From contig NZ_JBHSGP010000005.1 in the NCBI RefSeq assembly GCF_042654525.1, forward strand, positions 124,001 through 188,000: DNA of 64,000 bases. Reading direction: 5' to 3'. How positions within the stretch are numbered: position 1 is the first letter of the stretch; each line of letters starts with the position of its first letter. Below are positions 36,064 through 44,643 of the stretch, one piece after another. The stretch is from Geojedonia litorea. GTDB lineage: Bacteria; Bacteroidota; Bacteroidia; Flavobacteriales; Flavobacteriaceae. Below the pieces are notes generated by a model, which worked only from the letters and a program-made list of their open reading frames with translations, searched no databases and was not told where the DNA came from. The position numbers and the translations under genes are program-made.

Positions 36064-37137
36064 CTATCTAAAGATGCTAAAATCGATTTTTAAGGAAAAC
36101 ACGTTGGAATATAAGGCTGCGCTTTGATCGCCGATATCGGTAAAGGCATAATCAATTTGAATACCGTTATATTTAAAACCTAGACCAAAACTGGGTTGAA
36201 AGCTCAGGTCTTCGGAGTTGTCTATTTGTAATTCATTTTGAAAATTTCCTACACCCGCTCTTAAAAACACAAGATCGGTATAGCCAAACTCAAAACCTAA
36301 TGCTGGATTCATACTCACCACCGAAGAAGAGATGATATCATTATTTTCTTCGAAACGCATATTGAGATCAAAGGAAGCCAGTAAGGTATAATCGTAATGA
36401 AACTCGAAGGCTTTTGAGAGCCCAAGTTGTAATTTAGGAATAGTGATTTCGGTTTTATCAGGGACGGTTTGGTTTTGACCTTCTACGGCATCTCTAATGG
36501 TGGCTAATTTTTCGTCATCAAAAGCCCAGGCATTGAAGGTGGTGGTGATGTCTCGAGCCATAACCCCAAATTTCCAATCATTGGCTTCATACTGAACACC
36601 AAGATCTAGACCAAAACCCCATGAGGTGGCGAAATCGCCTATTATCCGTCTTATAATTTTTGCATTGACGCCATAACTAAGGCCGTCAATGGGGAGGCTT
36701 CTGGCATAAGAAACCGTTAGTCCGTAATCGGCTGTTGAAAAGAGACTGATGCGATCGTAATTGATATTGCCTTGATCATCAATGAGCTGGGTGGTGTCTA
36801 AAATGTCATCAACCCCAAACCGGATAAGGGAGATACCAACAGCACTGCGGTCATCCAATGGCATGGCATAGCCTATATAGTTGTAGTTGGCAATGTTCGC
36901 AAAATAGCTGGAATGCATGAGTGCCAATTGATTGTCTTCGATTTTTACCAAGCCGGCGGGATTCCAATAGCCTGAATTCACGTCGCCAGTGTGAGACACC
37001 ACCGAATTACTCATACCCAAGGCCGCTGCATCAACACCAATATTCATAAACTCATTAGAGTATTTACGTGTGGTTTGGGCAGTGATTAGTGCGCTAACAA
37101 GTAGCGCCATGATGAGTAATGGTGTTCTCAATCGCAA
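36064..37137 (-). CDS. PorV/PorQ-like outer membrane protein (UPF0164 type)
   Basis: A 357-residue beta-barrel-like protein. I kept the TTG start at 37137: it gives a signal peptide with a basic start (MRLRTPLLIMALLVSALITAQ), while the ATG at 37110 would lose the basic residues. NIGVDAAALGMSNSVVSHTGDVNSGYWNPAGLV is the family start pattern (broken here for brevity as GVDAAALGMSN and NSGYWNPAGL). It is related to PorV, the carrier protein of type IX secretion, and probably is the second paralogue. It sits divergent to pssA. Confidence 0.8.
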   Translation of the reverse strand: MRLRTPLLIMALLVSALITAQTTRKYSNEFMNIGVDAAALGMSNSVVSHTGDVNSGYWNPAGLVKIEDNQLALMHSSYFANIANYNYIGYAMPLDDRSAVGISLIRFGVDDILDTTQLIDDQGNINYDRISLFSTADYGLTVSYARSLPIDGLSYGVNAKIIRRIIGDFATSWGFGLDLGVQYEANDWKFGVMARDITTTFNAWAFDDEKLATIRDAVEGQNQTVPDKTEITIPKLQLGLSKAFEFHYDYTLLASFDLNMRFEENNDIISSSVVSMNPALGFEFGYTDLVFLRAGVGNFQNELQIDNSEDLSFQPSFGLGFKYNGIQIDYAFTDIGDQSAALYSNVFSLKIDFSIFR

Positions 37138-37254
37138 TAATTTTTACAAAGATGCACAATATTTTAATTTTATTAACTTCAAAACAATGGACTTATTGCG
37201 CAAGTGTTGTATTAGACGGAAATTGTTTGTTATTTTTACTAAAATTACCAATTC

Positions 37255-38007
37255 ATGTTAAAACATCTTCCTAACGCCCTTACACTATTGAATCTTTTCT
37301 GTGGAGCGATTGCCGTTATCTTTGCCGTTCAAAATCAGTTTGCTGCTACAGCACTATTTGTGTTTTTAGGCATTTTCTTCGATTTTTTTGACGGTTTTGC
37401 TGCGCGATTGTTGAAGGTGCAAAGTGAGTTGGGGCTACAGTTGGATTCCTTAGCTGATATGGTGACAAGTGGTTTGGTGCCAGGAATTGTGATGATCAAA
37501 TTATTGGCTTTGACCACCATTACTAATACGCATGCTAATGATGATGCCTGGAATACCATGCTCGATTTTCAGCATTTGGAATATTCGTTGCTACCATTAC
37601 TTGGTTTGTTGATTACATTAGCCTCGGCCTATAGACTGGCCAAATTCAATATAGATGATGAGCAGCAGAGTTTTTTTAAGGGTTTGCCCACGCCCGCCAA
37701 CACCTTGATGATTGTGTCCTTGCCGGTTATTTTGGAGTTTCAGAAGAGTGAACTTATAAGTCAAGTGATTCTCAATCCTTGGTTTTTAATTGCTTTGACC
37801 TTATTGAGTTGTTATTTGTTAAACTCAAATATCAAGCTCTTTGCACTGAAGTTTAAGACCTGGGGTTTTAAACCGAATAGCATGCGTTATACCTTTATCC
37901 TTTTAAGTTTGCTACTTTTAATTACGCTGCAGTTTGTAGCGATTCCACTGGTGATTTTACTTTATATTCTTCTATCACTTGTTGATTCTTATGTTTTGAG
38001 GAGTTAG
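37255..38007 (+). CDS. pssA: CDP-diacylglycerol-serine O-phosphatidyltransferase
   Basis: A 250-residue membrane protein. DFFDGFAARLLK, then SELGLQLDSLADMV, gives the full CDP-alcohol phosphatidyltransferase signature (DGxxAR...GxxxDxxxD). It should make phosphatidylserine, precursor of phosphatidylethanolamine. The N-terminus MLKHLPNALTLLNLFCGAIA is typical of the PssA subgroup. It is divergent from the PorV-like gene and convergent with lptB; the 75-base gap after it is filled with TGATNAATGATT-like sequence. Confidence 0.88.
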   Translation: MLKHLPNALTLLNLFCGAIAVIFAVQNQFAATALFVFLGIFFDFFDGFAARLLKVQSELGLQLDSLADMVTSGLVPGIVMIKLLALTTITNTHANDDAWNTMLDFQHLEYSLLPLLGLLITLASAYRLAKFNIDDEQQSFFKGLPTPANTLMIVSLPVILEFQKSELISQVILNPWFLIALTLLSCYLLNSNIKLFALKFKTWGFKPNSMRYTFILLSLLLLITLQFVAIPLVILLYILLSLVDSYVLRS

Positions 38008-38082
38008 GGGTTAGGAGTTGGTTTGGGGGAGTACTATAATTGATTAGTGATAAATGATTAATGATGAATGATTAAGGAATAA

Positions 38083-38823
38083 TTAAAAATTAAGCTTCTT
38101 TTTACGGAGTTCGAAATTTTGACCTAGGTAGACTTTACGTACCATTTCATCTTCAGCCAGTTCTTCAGGGATACCGGCTTTGAGGATACTCCCTTCAAAC
38201 ATCAAATAAGTCCTGTCAGTAATTGCCAAAGTCTCTTGTACGTTGTGATCGGTGATTAAAATGCCAATATTTTTTTTGGTGAGTTGGGCAACTATTCGTT
38301 GAATGTCCTCAACCGCAACAGGATCGACACCAGCAAAAGGCTCGTCCAATAAGATGAAATCAGGGTCGGTAGCTAAAGCACGGGCAATTTCGGTACGGCG
38401 ACGTTCACCACCCGATAATAAATCACCGCGATTCTTGCGAATGTGTCCTAATCCAAATTCTTCAATCAGCGACTCCATTTTAGCAACCTGTTCTTTTTTA
38501 CTCAATTTGGTAAGTTGCAAGACGCTTAAAATATTGTCCTCTACACTTAATTTTCGAAATACAGAGGCTTCTTGAGCCAAATAGCCAATGCCGTTTTGGG
38601 CACGTTTGTACATGGGGTATTTGGTGATGTTGGTCTTATCTAGAAAAATTGTTCCGCCATTAGGTTTGATGAGGCCTACAATCATATAAAAGGAGGTGGT
38701 TTTACCGGCACCATTAGGCCCTAGTAAACCCACGATCTCTCCTTGATTTACTTCAAGCGAAACATCTTTTACCACTTTACGTCCACTATAGGACTTCATT
38801 AAATTTTCGGCTCGTAATTTCAT
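38083..38823 (-). CDS. lptB: LPS export ABC transporter ATP-binding protein
   Basis: A 246-residue ABC ATPase with Walker A GPNGAGKTT (35-43), signature LSGGERRRTEIARAL, and Walker B FILLDEPFAGVDP. The ERRR signature variant and the YLAQEASVFRKLSVEDN region are typical of LptB, which powers LPS transport with LptFG. It is the third and last of a group tatC-CMD protein-lptB read on the minus strand, although the 71-base gap before it has a TATTTTTG word that could be a -7 element. Confidence 0.9.
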   Translation of the reverse strand: MKLRAENLMKSYSGRKVVKDVSLEVNQGEIVGLLGPNGAGKTTSFYMIVGLIKPNGGTIFLDKTNITKYPMYKRAQNGIGYLAQEASVFRKLSVEDNILSVLQLTKLSKKEQVAKMESLIEEFGLGHIRKNRGDLLSGGERRRTEIARALATDPDFILLDEPFAGVDPVAVEDIQRIVAQLTKKNIGILITDHNVQETLAITDRTYLMFEGSILKAGIPEELAEDEMVRKVYLGQNFELRKKKLNF

Positions 38824-38894
38824 TTGGCTTATAAAACGTCAAAAATACTAAATTCATATACAATATAAATTTAGTTGGGGATTTTAATAGGAAT

Positions 38895-39245
38895 TTAACC
38901 TTGGCTTTCCAAAGCTTCCCAAAATTCATAGGCGCGACGTAGGTGCGGTACTACAATCGTCCCACCTACCAAAGTTGCAATACCTAATGCTTCGGTAACT
39001 TCTTCTTTACTCAATCCTAATTTATAAGAAGTTTCCAAATGGTATTTTATACAGTCATCGCAGCGCAGTACGGCAGAGGCCACAAGACCTAAGAGTTCTT
39101 TGGTTTTGACATCTAATGCTCCGCCTTCGGCATACGCATTCGTATCTAAATTAAAGATGCGTTTGATGATTTTATTATTGTCTGCCAAAATCTTCTCGTT
39201 CATTTTAGAACGGTAGGCATTAAATTCGTTAACTAGGTCTGACAT
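38895..39245 (-). CDS. Carboxymuconolactone decarboxylase family protein (AhpD-like)
   Basis: A 116-residue protein from the ATG at 39245 (MSDLVNEFNAYRSKM); the upstream in-frame alternative at 39281 would run deep into tatC. RCDDCIKYH has the CxxC and following histidine (C62, C65, H69) of AhpD-like alkylhydroperoxidase proteins, so a redox role is likely rather than decarboxylation. It overlaps the tatC stop by 17 bases. Confidence 0.83.
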   Translation of the reverse strand: MSDLVNEFNAYRSKMNEKILADNNKIIKRIFNLDTNAYAEGGALDVKTKELLGLVASAVLRCDDCIKYHLETSYKLGLSKEEVTEALGIATLVGGTIVVPHLRRAYEFWEALESQG

Positions 39246-40062
39246 GCTTTTTTTCTTTACGTTTTTGATTTCTAACGACAATAGCCGAAATATATATACT
39301 CACTTGGTATAAAATTAAAATGGGAATAGCTACAATAATCTGGCTGGCGATATCTGGTGGCGTGATAATGGCCGACAGTATCAATACCAAAACCAGCGCA
39401 TATTTTCGATATTTTTTGAGGAATTGCGGGGTTACTAATCCTACTTTTGTTAGAAAATAGATGATGATTGGCAGTTCAAATACCAGGCCAGACGCCAAGG
39501 CCGACGAACGCACCAAACTAATATACGAACTGATATCAATTTGATTTTCTACAATGTCAGAAATGTTATAATTGGCTAAGAAATTTATAGATAGTGGTGT
39601 CACAATGTAATAACCAAACAAAACGCCCAACAGGAATAGTAATGAGGAAATGATTATAAATCCTCTAGAATGTTTGCGCTCATTTTCATGTAATCCGGGG
39701 CTGATGAATTTCCAAAATTGGTATATCACATAAGGAAATGCAATTACAAAACCCGCAAAAATAGAGGTCCAGATATCGGCCGAAAACTGTCCGGCCATGG
39801 TTCTGTTTTGAATGATCATTGGCAGTTCTTCACCACAAAAGGTGGTATCAACATTAATGAATGTTGCACATTTACATAAAAAAGTATAGGTAGGGAAGTT
39901 CATATAAATGGGCGCAAAAATAATGTCCCTAAATATGGCCCTACTAAAAATAAAGGCCACCGTTGCCACTAACATAATAGCAAGCGTTGCCCGTATTAAA
40001 TGCCAGCGTAAATCTTCGAGATGGTCTAAAAACGACATCTCATTTATATTCTTTTTAGCCAT
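39229..40062 (-). CDS. tatC: Sec-independent protein translocase subunit TatC
   Basis: A 277-residue protein with six membrane spans. MSFLDHLEDLRWHLIRA (residues 9-25) is the conserved TatC start, and FGYYIVTPLSINFLANY and GLVFELPIIIYFLTKVGLV are later conserved stretches. It recognises twin-arginine signal peptides. The start overlaps the preceding kdsD stop by one base. The middle loop contains a short cysteine-rich stretch (FLCKCATFINVDTTFCGEE), an insertion relative to E. coli TatC. Confidence 0.92.
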   Translation of the reverse strand: MAKKNINEMSFLDHLEDLRWHLIRATLAIMLVATVAFIFSRAIFRDIIFAPIYMNFPTYTFLCKCATFINVDTTFCGEELPMIIQNRTMAGQFSADIWTSIFAGFVIAFPYVIYQFWKFISPGLHENERKHSRGFIIISSLLFLLGVLFGYYIVTPLSINFLANYNISDIVENQIDISSYISLVRSSALASGLVFELPIIIYFLTKVGLVTPQFLKKYRKYALVLVLILSAIITPPDIASQIIVAIPILILYQVSIYISAIVVRNQKRKEKKHVRPS

Positions 40063-41027
40063 TATATAATACCTTCTTTTATGAGATCATGTAGATGAAT
40101 TACTCCTGCATAGTTGCCGTTATGCTCTACCAATAGCTGTGAAATTCCGTTTGTTTCCATCATTTCCATAGCATCAACAGCCATGGCATCTTCATCAATG
40201 CGCTTTGGGTTGGCACTCATGATGTCTTTGGCAGTCAATCCTAAAAAGTTTTCACTTTTAGACAGCATTCGTCTTAAGTCACCATCGGTTATTATACCCA
40301 CGATCTTATTCTCTTTTACAACCGCAGTTACACCAAGCATCTTTTCAGAAATCTCAACTATAACATCTTTCAAGTTTGTATCTAAACTCACCTGGGGTTT
40401 TTGATTTAGTGAAGATAAATCACTAACCCTTAAGTATAAACGCTTTCCTAAAGCGCCACCCGGATGATATTTGGCAAAATCCTTACTTGAAAAGCCACGC
40501 AGTTCCAGCAAACAAACCGCTAGCGCATCACCCATCACCAATTGGGCTGTTGTGCTAGTAGTTGGCGCCAAATTATTTGGGCAGGCTTCTTGCTCAACAT
40601 AAGTGTTCAACACATAATCTGCCTGCTGTGCCAAAAAGGATTGCAAATTGCCGGTTATGGCAATCATCTTATTTTTTGCACTTTTAATTAAGGGCACCAA
40701 CACTTTTATTTCTGGTGTATTCCCACTTTTAGAAATGCAGATGACCACATCATCCTTTAATATTAGACCTAAATCACCATGAATGGCGTCGGCGGCATGC
40801 ATAAAAATGGCTGGTGTGCCAGTAGAATTTAGTGTCGCTACAATTTTATTGGCGATAATGGCGCTTTTGCCTATACCTGTAATGATGACACGGCCCTTAG
40901 AATTGTATATTAATTCTACGGCATTTGAAAAATCGTCGTCAAGTAAATTACTTAAGTTGGCTATGGCATCACGCTCTAAATCAATGGTTTTTTTGGCAGT
41001 ATCAAGAATTGAATGTTTACGATTCAA
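40062..41027 (-). CDS. kdsD: Arabinose-5-phosphate isomerase (Kdo pathway)
   Basis: A 321-residue SIS-CBS2 protein. GIGKSAIIANKIVATLNSTG and ISKSGNTPEI are the sugar isomerase loops; two CBS repeats follow (LGVTAVVKENKIVGIITDGDLRR and MMETNGISQLLVEHN). It converts ribulose-5-phosphate to arabinose-5-phosphate, the precursor of Kdo for LPS. It is divergent from recQ over an 87-base gap and appears to start the kdsD-tatC group. KpsF and GutQ are family alternatives. Confidence 0.87.
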   Translation of the reverse strand: MNRKHSILDTAKKTIDLERDAIANLSNLLDDDFSNAVELIYNSKGRVIITGIGKSAIIANKIVATLNSTGTPAIFMHAADAIHGDLGLILKDDVVICISKSGNTPEIKVLVPLIKSAKNKMIAITGNLQSFLAQQADYVLNTYVEQEACPNNLAPTTSTTAQLVMGDALAVCLLELRGFSSKDFAKYHPGGALGKRLYLRVSDLSSLNQKPQVSLDTNLKDVIVEISEKMLGVTAVVKENKIVGIITDGDLRRMLSKSENFLGLTAKDIMSANPKRIDEDAMAVDAMEMMETNGISQLLVEHNGNYAGVIHLHDLIKEGII

Positions 41028-41045
41028 AATTTATTAATTTTTGGG

Positions 41046-41076
41046 TTTGATGTCGCTAAAGAAATTGTTACCTTTA
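41046..41076 (+). promoter_or_regulatory. Promoter for recQ: TTTG, 19 bases, TACCTTTA
   Basis: TTTG at 41046-41049 and TACCTTTA at 41069-41076 are separated by 19 bases, the Bacteroidetes -33/-7 arrangement, with one mismatch in the -7 box. The start codon of recQ is 38 bases further on. Confidence 0.6.
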
Positions 41077-41114
41077 GTCTTATGCAAATGTATATAAAAT
41101 ACTAATAGGGATTA

Positions 41115-43316
41115 ATGAGTAGCAAAGAAATTGACTTACATGGTGCACTAAAACAGTACTTTGGTTTTTCAAAGTTTAAAGGTCTTCAAGAAGCAGTTAT
41201 TAAAAGCATAGTCGCAGGGAATCATACGTTCGTGATCATGCCTACGGGAGGTGGTAAATCCTTATGTTACCAATTACCGGCATTAATTAAAGACGGGACG
41301 GCTATTATTGTTTCACCGCTTATTGCCTTGATGAAGAATCAGGTAGATGCCATACGTGGTGTTTCCAACAATGAAGGTGTGGCCCATGTTTTAAATTCAT
41401 CGTTGAATAAAACGGAAGTTAAGCGGGTTAAAGAAGATATTGTTAGTGGTGTGACCAAGTTGCTTTATGTAGCACCTGAATCTTTAACCAAAGAAGAGTA
41501 TGTAGATTTTTTGAGATCGGTGCCTATCTCTTTTATGGCAGTGGATGAAGCGCACTGTATAAGTGAATGGGGGCATGATTTTAGACCCGAATACCGCAAC
41601 TTAAGACATATCATCAAGCGTATTGGTGATCATATACCAATTATAGGCTTAACTGCTACGGCTACGCCTAAAGTGCAGGAGGATATTTTAAAAAGTTTAG
41701 ATATTGCAGATGCCAAGACGTTCAAAGCTTCGTTTAACCGTCCCAATCTCTATTATGAAATACGTCCAAAGACCAAGCAGGTGGACGCCGATATCATTCG
41801 ATTTATCAAACAGCATCCGGGAAAATCTGGTATTGTATATTGTTTAAGTCGCAAACGTGTGGAAGAACTCGCACAAGTGCTACAGGTGAATGGTATTAAT
41901 GCAGTGCCTTATCATGCTGGCTTGGATCCTAAAACACGGGTGAAACATCAGGATATGTTTTTAATGGAAGATGCCGATGTTGTTGTGGCAACCATTGCCT
42001 TTGGTATGGGCATTGACAAGCCCGATGTGCGTTTTGTGATTCATCACGATATGCCCAAAAGTATCGAGAGCTATTATCAAGAAACCGGGCGTGCCGGTCG
42101 CGATGGGGGTGAAGGCCATTGTTTGGCTTATTACGCCTATAAGGATATTGAAAAATTAGAAAAGTTCATGTCGGGTAAGCCCGTTGCCGAGCAGGAAATT
42201 GGTCAGGCCTTACTGCAGGAAGTGGTGGCGTTTGCCGAGAGTTCTATTTCAAGACGTAAATTCATCCTTCACTATTTTGGAGAAGAATTTGATAACGCTA
42301 CGGGTGAAGGTGGTGAAATGGATGATAATGTGAGGCATCCTAAAAAACGGCATGAGGCTCAAGAAGATGTAATCACTCTTTTGGATACGGTATCTAAAAC
42401 CAATGAAAAATATAAATCGAAGGACCTCGTACATGTTTTGACTGGCAAATCAAATGCCTTGATCGCCTCTCATAAAACTGATGCTCAAGATTTTTTTGGT
42501 ATTGGTGATGATAAGGATAAACGGTATTGGATGGCGCTTATTCGTCAGGTGCTGGTGGCTGGATTACTGAAAAAGGATATTGAAACCTATGGCGTACTCC
42601 GACTATCCCCAGAAGGGCGCGATTATTTAGAATCACCACAATCGTTTATGATGACCGAAGATCATGTGTTCGATGAAGATGGTGACGACAATGTGATTAC
42701 AGCATCAAAAGGTGGTGGTGCGGTTGCAGATGAGCAATTAATGAGCATGCTTAAAGACTTAAGAAAGCGAAATGCCAAGCGATTGGGTGTTCCGCCGTTC
42801 GTAATTTTTCAAGACCCTTCGTTAGAAGATATGGCTTTAAAATATCCCATCACATTAGAAGAATTAAGCAATGTACATGGGGTTGGTGATGGTAAAGCAA
42901 AAAAATATGGCAAAGACTTTATAGAACTAATCGCCAATTATGTAGAAGAAAATGAGATCACCAGACCTGACGATATGGTGGTAAAAAGCACAGGCTCTAA
43001 TTCGTCCTTAAAACTCTTTATCATTCAAAATATTGATCGCAAGCTCCCTTTAGATGATATAGCCGCTTCAAAAGGCATGAGTATGAGTGATTTTATCAAG
43101 GAAATGGAAGCCATTGTGTATTCAGGTACAAAATTGAATATAAATTATTGGCTTGACGATATTTTGGATGAAGACCAGCAGGAAGAAATCCATGATTATT
43201 TTATGGATTCTGAATCCGATAAAATTGATGATGCCATTGAAGAGTTTGATGGTGATTATGATGATGAAGAGTTGCGTTTATACCGAATAAAATTTATTAG
43301 TGAAGTGGCTAATTAA
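41115..43316 (+). CDS. recQ: ATP-dependent DNA helicase RecQ, zinc cysteines missing
   Basis: A 733-residue superfamily 2 helicase. Walker A is PTGGGKS (about 43-49), and VDEAHCISEWGHDFRPEY is the DEAH motif plus aromatic-rich loop of RecQ. QETGRAGRDGG is motif VI. The C-terminus has an HRDC-like domain (LEELSNVHGVGDGKAKKYG). The RQC zinc module is changed: after ISRRKFILHYFGEE, where a cysteine and a CxNC cluster are usual, there are no cysteines at all. It should unwind recombination and replication structures. A stretch of acidic residues ends the protein. Confidence 0.92.
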   Translation: MSSKEIDLHGALKQYFGFSKFKGLQEAVIKSIVAGNHTFVIMPTGGGKSLCYQLPALIKDGTAIIVSPLIALMKNQVDAIRGVSNNEGVAHVLNSSLNKTEVKRVKEDIVSGVTKLLYVAPESLTKEEYVDFLRSVPISFMAVDEAHCISEWGHDFRPEYRNLRHIIKRIGDHIPIIGLTATATPKVQEDILKSLDIADAKTFKASFNRPNLYYEIRPKTKQVDADIIRFIKQHPGKSGIVYCLSRKRVEELAQVLQVNGINAVPYHAGLDPKTRVKHQDMFLMEDADVVVATIAFGMGIDKPDVRFVIHHDMPKSIESYYQETGRAGRDGGEGHCLAYYAYKDIEKLEKFMSGKPVAEQEIGQALLQEVVAFAESSISRRKFILHYFGEEFDNATGEGGEMDDNVRHPKKRHEAQEDVITLLDTVSKTNEKYKSKDLVHVLTGKSNALIASHKTDAQDFFGIGDDKDKRYWMALIRQVLVAGLLKKDIETYGVLRLSPEGRDYLESPQSFMMTEDHVFDEDGDDNVITASKGGGAVADEQLMSMLKDLRKRNAKRLGVPPFVIFQDPSLEDMALKYPITLEELSNVHGVGDGKAKKYGKDFIELIANYVEENEITRPDDMVVKSTGSNSSLKLFIIQNIDRKLPLDDIAASKGMSMSDFIKEMEAIVYSGTKLNINYWLDDILDEDQQEEIHDYFMDSESDKIDDAIEEFDGDYDDEELRLYRIKFISEVAN

Positions 43317-43327
43317 GTTGAGGTTAT

Positions 43328-44584
43328 GTGAAAACTAAAGTATTAGTAATATTGTGTATTTGCATGTTTCCTGCATGGCTATTTTCACAGGAAACCGAGC
43401 TCGTTATTGAATACCCTACACAACTATTTATTTCAGATACGCTTACCATAAAAGGTTATTTTGACGGACATCCTGAAAATACAACTATTGAGATTGACGG
43501 TCAAAAATTCAGCGCCATTTCAGAAACATCGTCCCAAAGTTCATTTTTGTTTTTAAATTCCAGATTGGGCCATGTAGATGGCATGCTCACTGAACACAAT
43601 TTTTCAGTGCCTCTTCAATTACAACTGCTTAAACTGAATACAATACTCTCAAAATCTAATTTAAAGCGAGGATCACGAACTGTTTTGGAACTTAAGGTTG
43701 AAGGTGTGAACGATAGCCAAGACGCTATACAAATTCAACTTACCAATAAAACGCCAAATTTAATAACTCTTGATGGTGGTGAAGATCAAATTTGGAAGTT
43801 GCCAGCTCTGAATAAAAAAAATGAAGCGTCTAAAAATTTTAGAATAAGAGGAATAAAGCCTGGTAATTTTAATTTGAATGTGAGCTTAAAGGATGTCGAA
43901 ACAAAAATTGTAAAAGTTAATCCCTTTATTAATAATGAAACCCTATCTGAAAACACTGAAGCGGAAGAGGAAGAAGAAAAAATTGCTTGTGGTTCTATTT
44001 ATGGTAAGGTTGAAAACAACATGGGGCTAAAATTTCAGCATATTGTTGTTTTTGTAAAAAGTGAATGTGATTTGTGTCCGCCAGCTAAAGCCATAGATTC
44101 TGTAACAATAACCTATAACTGTGAAAAAATAGAACCTTCATGGGTCATAGCCCCAAAAGGTGCTACAGTTGTTCTCAAAAGCTCCAAAGATGGTTGCGAT
44201 TTTGCAGCTTATCAAGTTACAAAATTCAGTGATGAAACTAATTTTGATGATGTAGTAAAATTTGATAAACCTAAAAGCTTTATAGCAAAAGAATATTTCG
44301 AGTTTAACGATATCCCTAGAGACTACGCTATTATTAACCGTTGGAATAAACGAGCAGATATGACTCTTTTTATAGCACCAAACTCCTGTTATAGTGAAAT
44401 CGATCAGGACGGTAATTACGAAATAGGTGAATTACCTCCAGGAGATTATACCTTAAAAGTGTATACCAACCGTACAATCTTAGCACCTCCAGAAGTTACC
44501 GTGACCGTAAGGTCTAACGAGCGTACGCGCCAAGACTTTGAACTTAACAGATCCATGCGGAAGCTAAAAAAGAAAACAAACTAA
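43328..44584 (+). CDS. Secreted protein with carboxypeptidase-regulatory-like C-terminal domain
   Basis: A 418-residue protein starting at a GTG 11 bases after recQ, with a signal peptide (VLVILCICMFPAWLFSQ). The N-terminal part is beta-rich and resembles no family that I recognise. The second half starts CGSIYGKVENNMGL, carries several cysteines (CDLCPPAKA, SSKDGCDFAAY) and NSCYSEIDQDGNYEIGELPPGDYTLKVY, the last being a carboxypeptidase-regulatory-like fold. A degenerate cupredoxin-like module is an alternative for the middle part. Function unknown. Confidence 0.6.
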   Translation: MKTKVLVILCICMFPAWLFSQETELVIEYPTQLFISDTLTIKGYFDGHPENTTIEIDGQKFSAISETSSQSSFLFLNSRLGHVDGMLTEHNFSVPLQLQLLKLNTILSKSNLKRGSRTVLELKVEGVNDSQDAIQIQLTNKTPNLITLDGGEDQIWKLPALNKKNEASKNFRIRGIKPGNFNLNVSLKDVETKIVKVNPFINNETLSENTEAEEEEEKIACGSIYGKVENNMGLKFQHIVVFVKSECDLCPPAKAIDSVTITYNCEKIEPSWVIAPKGATVVLKSSKDGCDFAAYQVTKFSDETNFDDVVKFDKPKSFIAKEYFEFNDIPRDYAIINRWNKRADMTLFIAPNSCYSEIDQDGNYEIGELPPGDYTLKVYTNRTILAPPEVTVTVRSNERTRQDFELNRSMRKLKKKTN

Positions 44585-44613
44585 TTTTATTCTTCCTTTT
44601 ATTTTTAAAATAA

Positions 44614-44621
44614 TACCTTTG
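44614..44621 (+). promoter_or_regulatory. Bacteroidetes-type -7 element (TACCTTTG)
   Basis: An exact TAnnTTTG match 22 bases before the ATG of the isomerase gene. A TTC occurs 18 bases upstream at the -33 position, so the upstream element is weak but placed correctly. Confidence 0.55.
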
Positions 44622-44643
44622 CATTTCATAAAAATAATTGACA

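Noticed and set aside
38840..38847. A -7 element for lptB (TATTTTTG on the minus strand)
   Set aside because: The box is exact but lies only 16 bases from the start codon, and a -33 element at the right distance is lacking.
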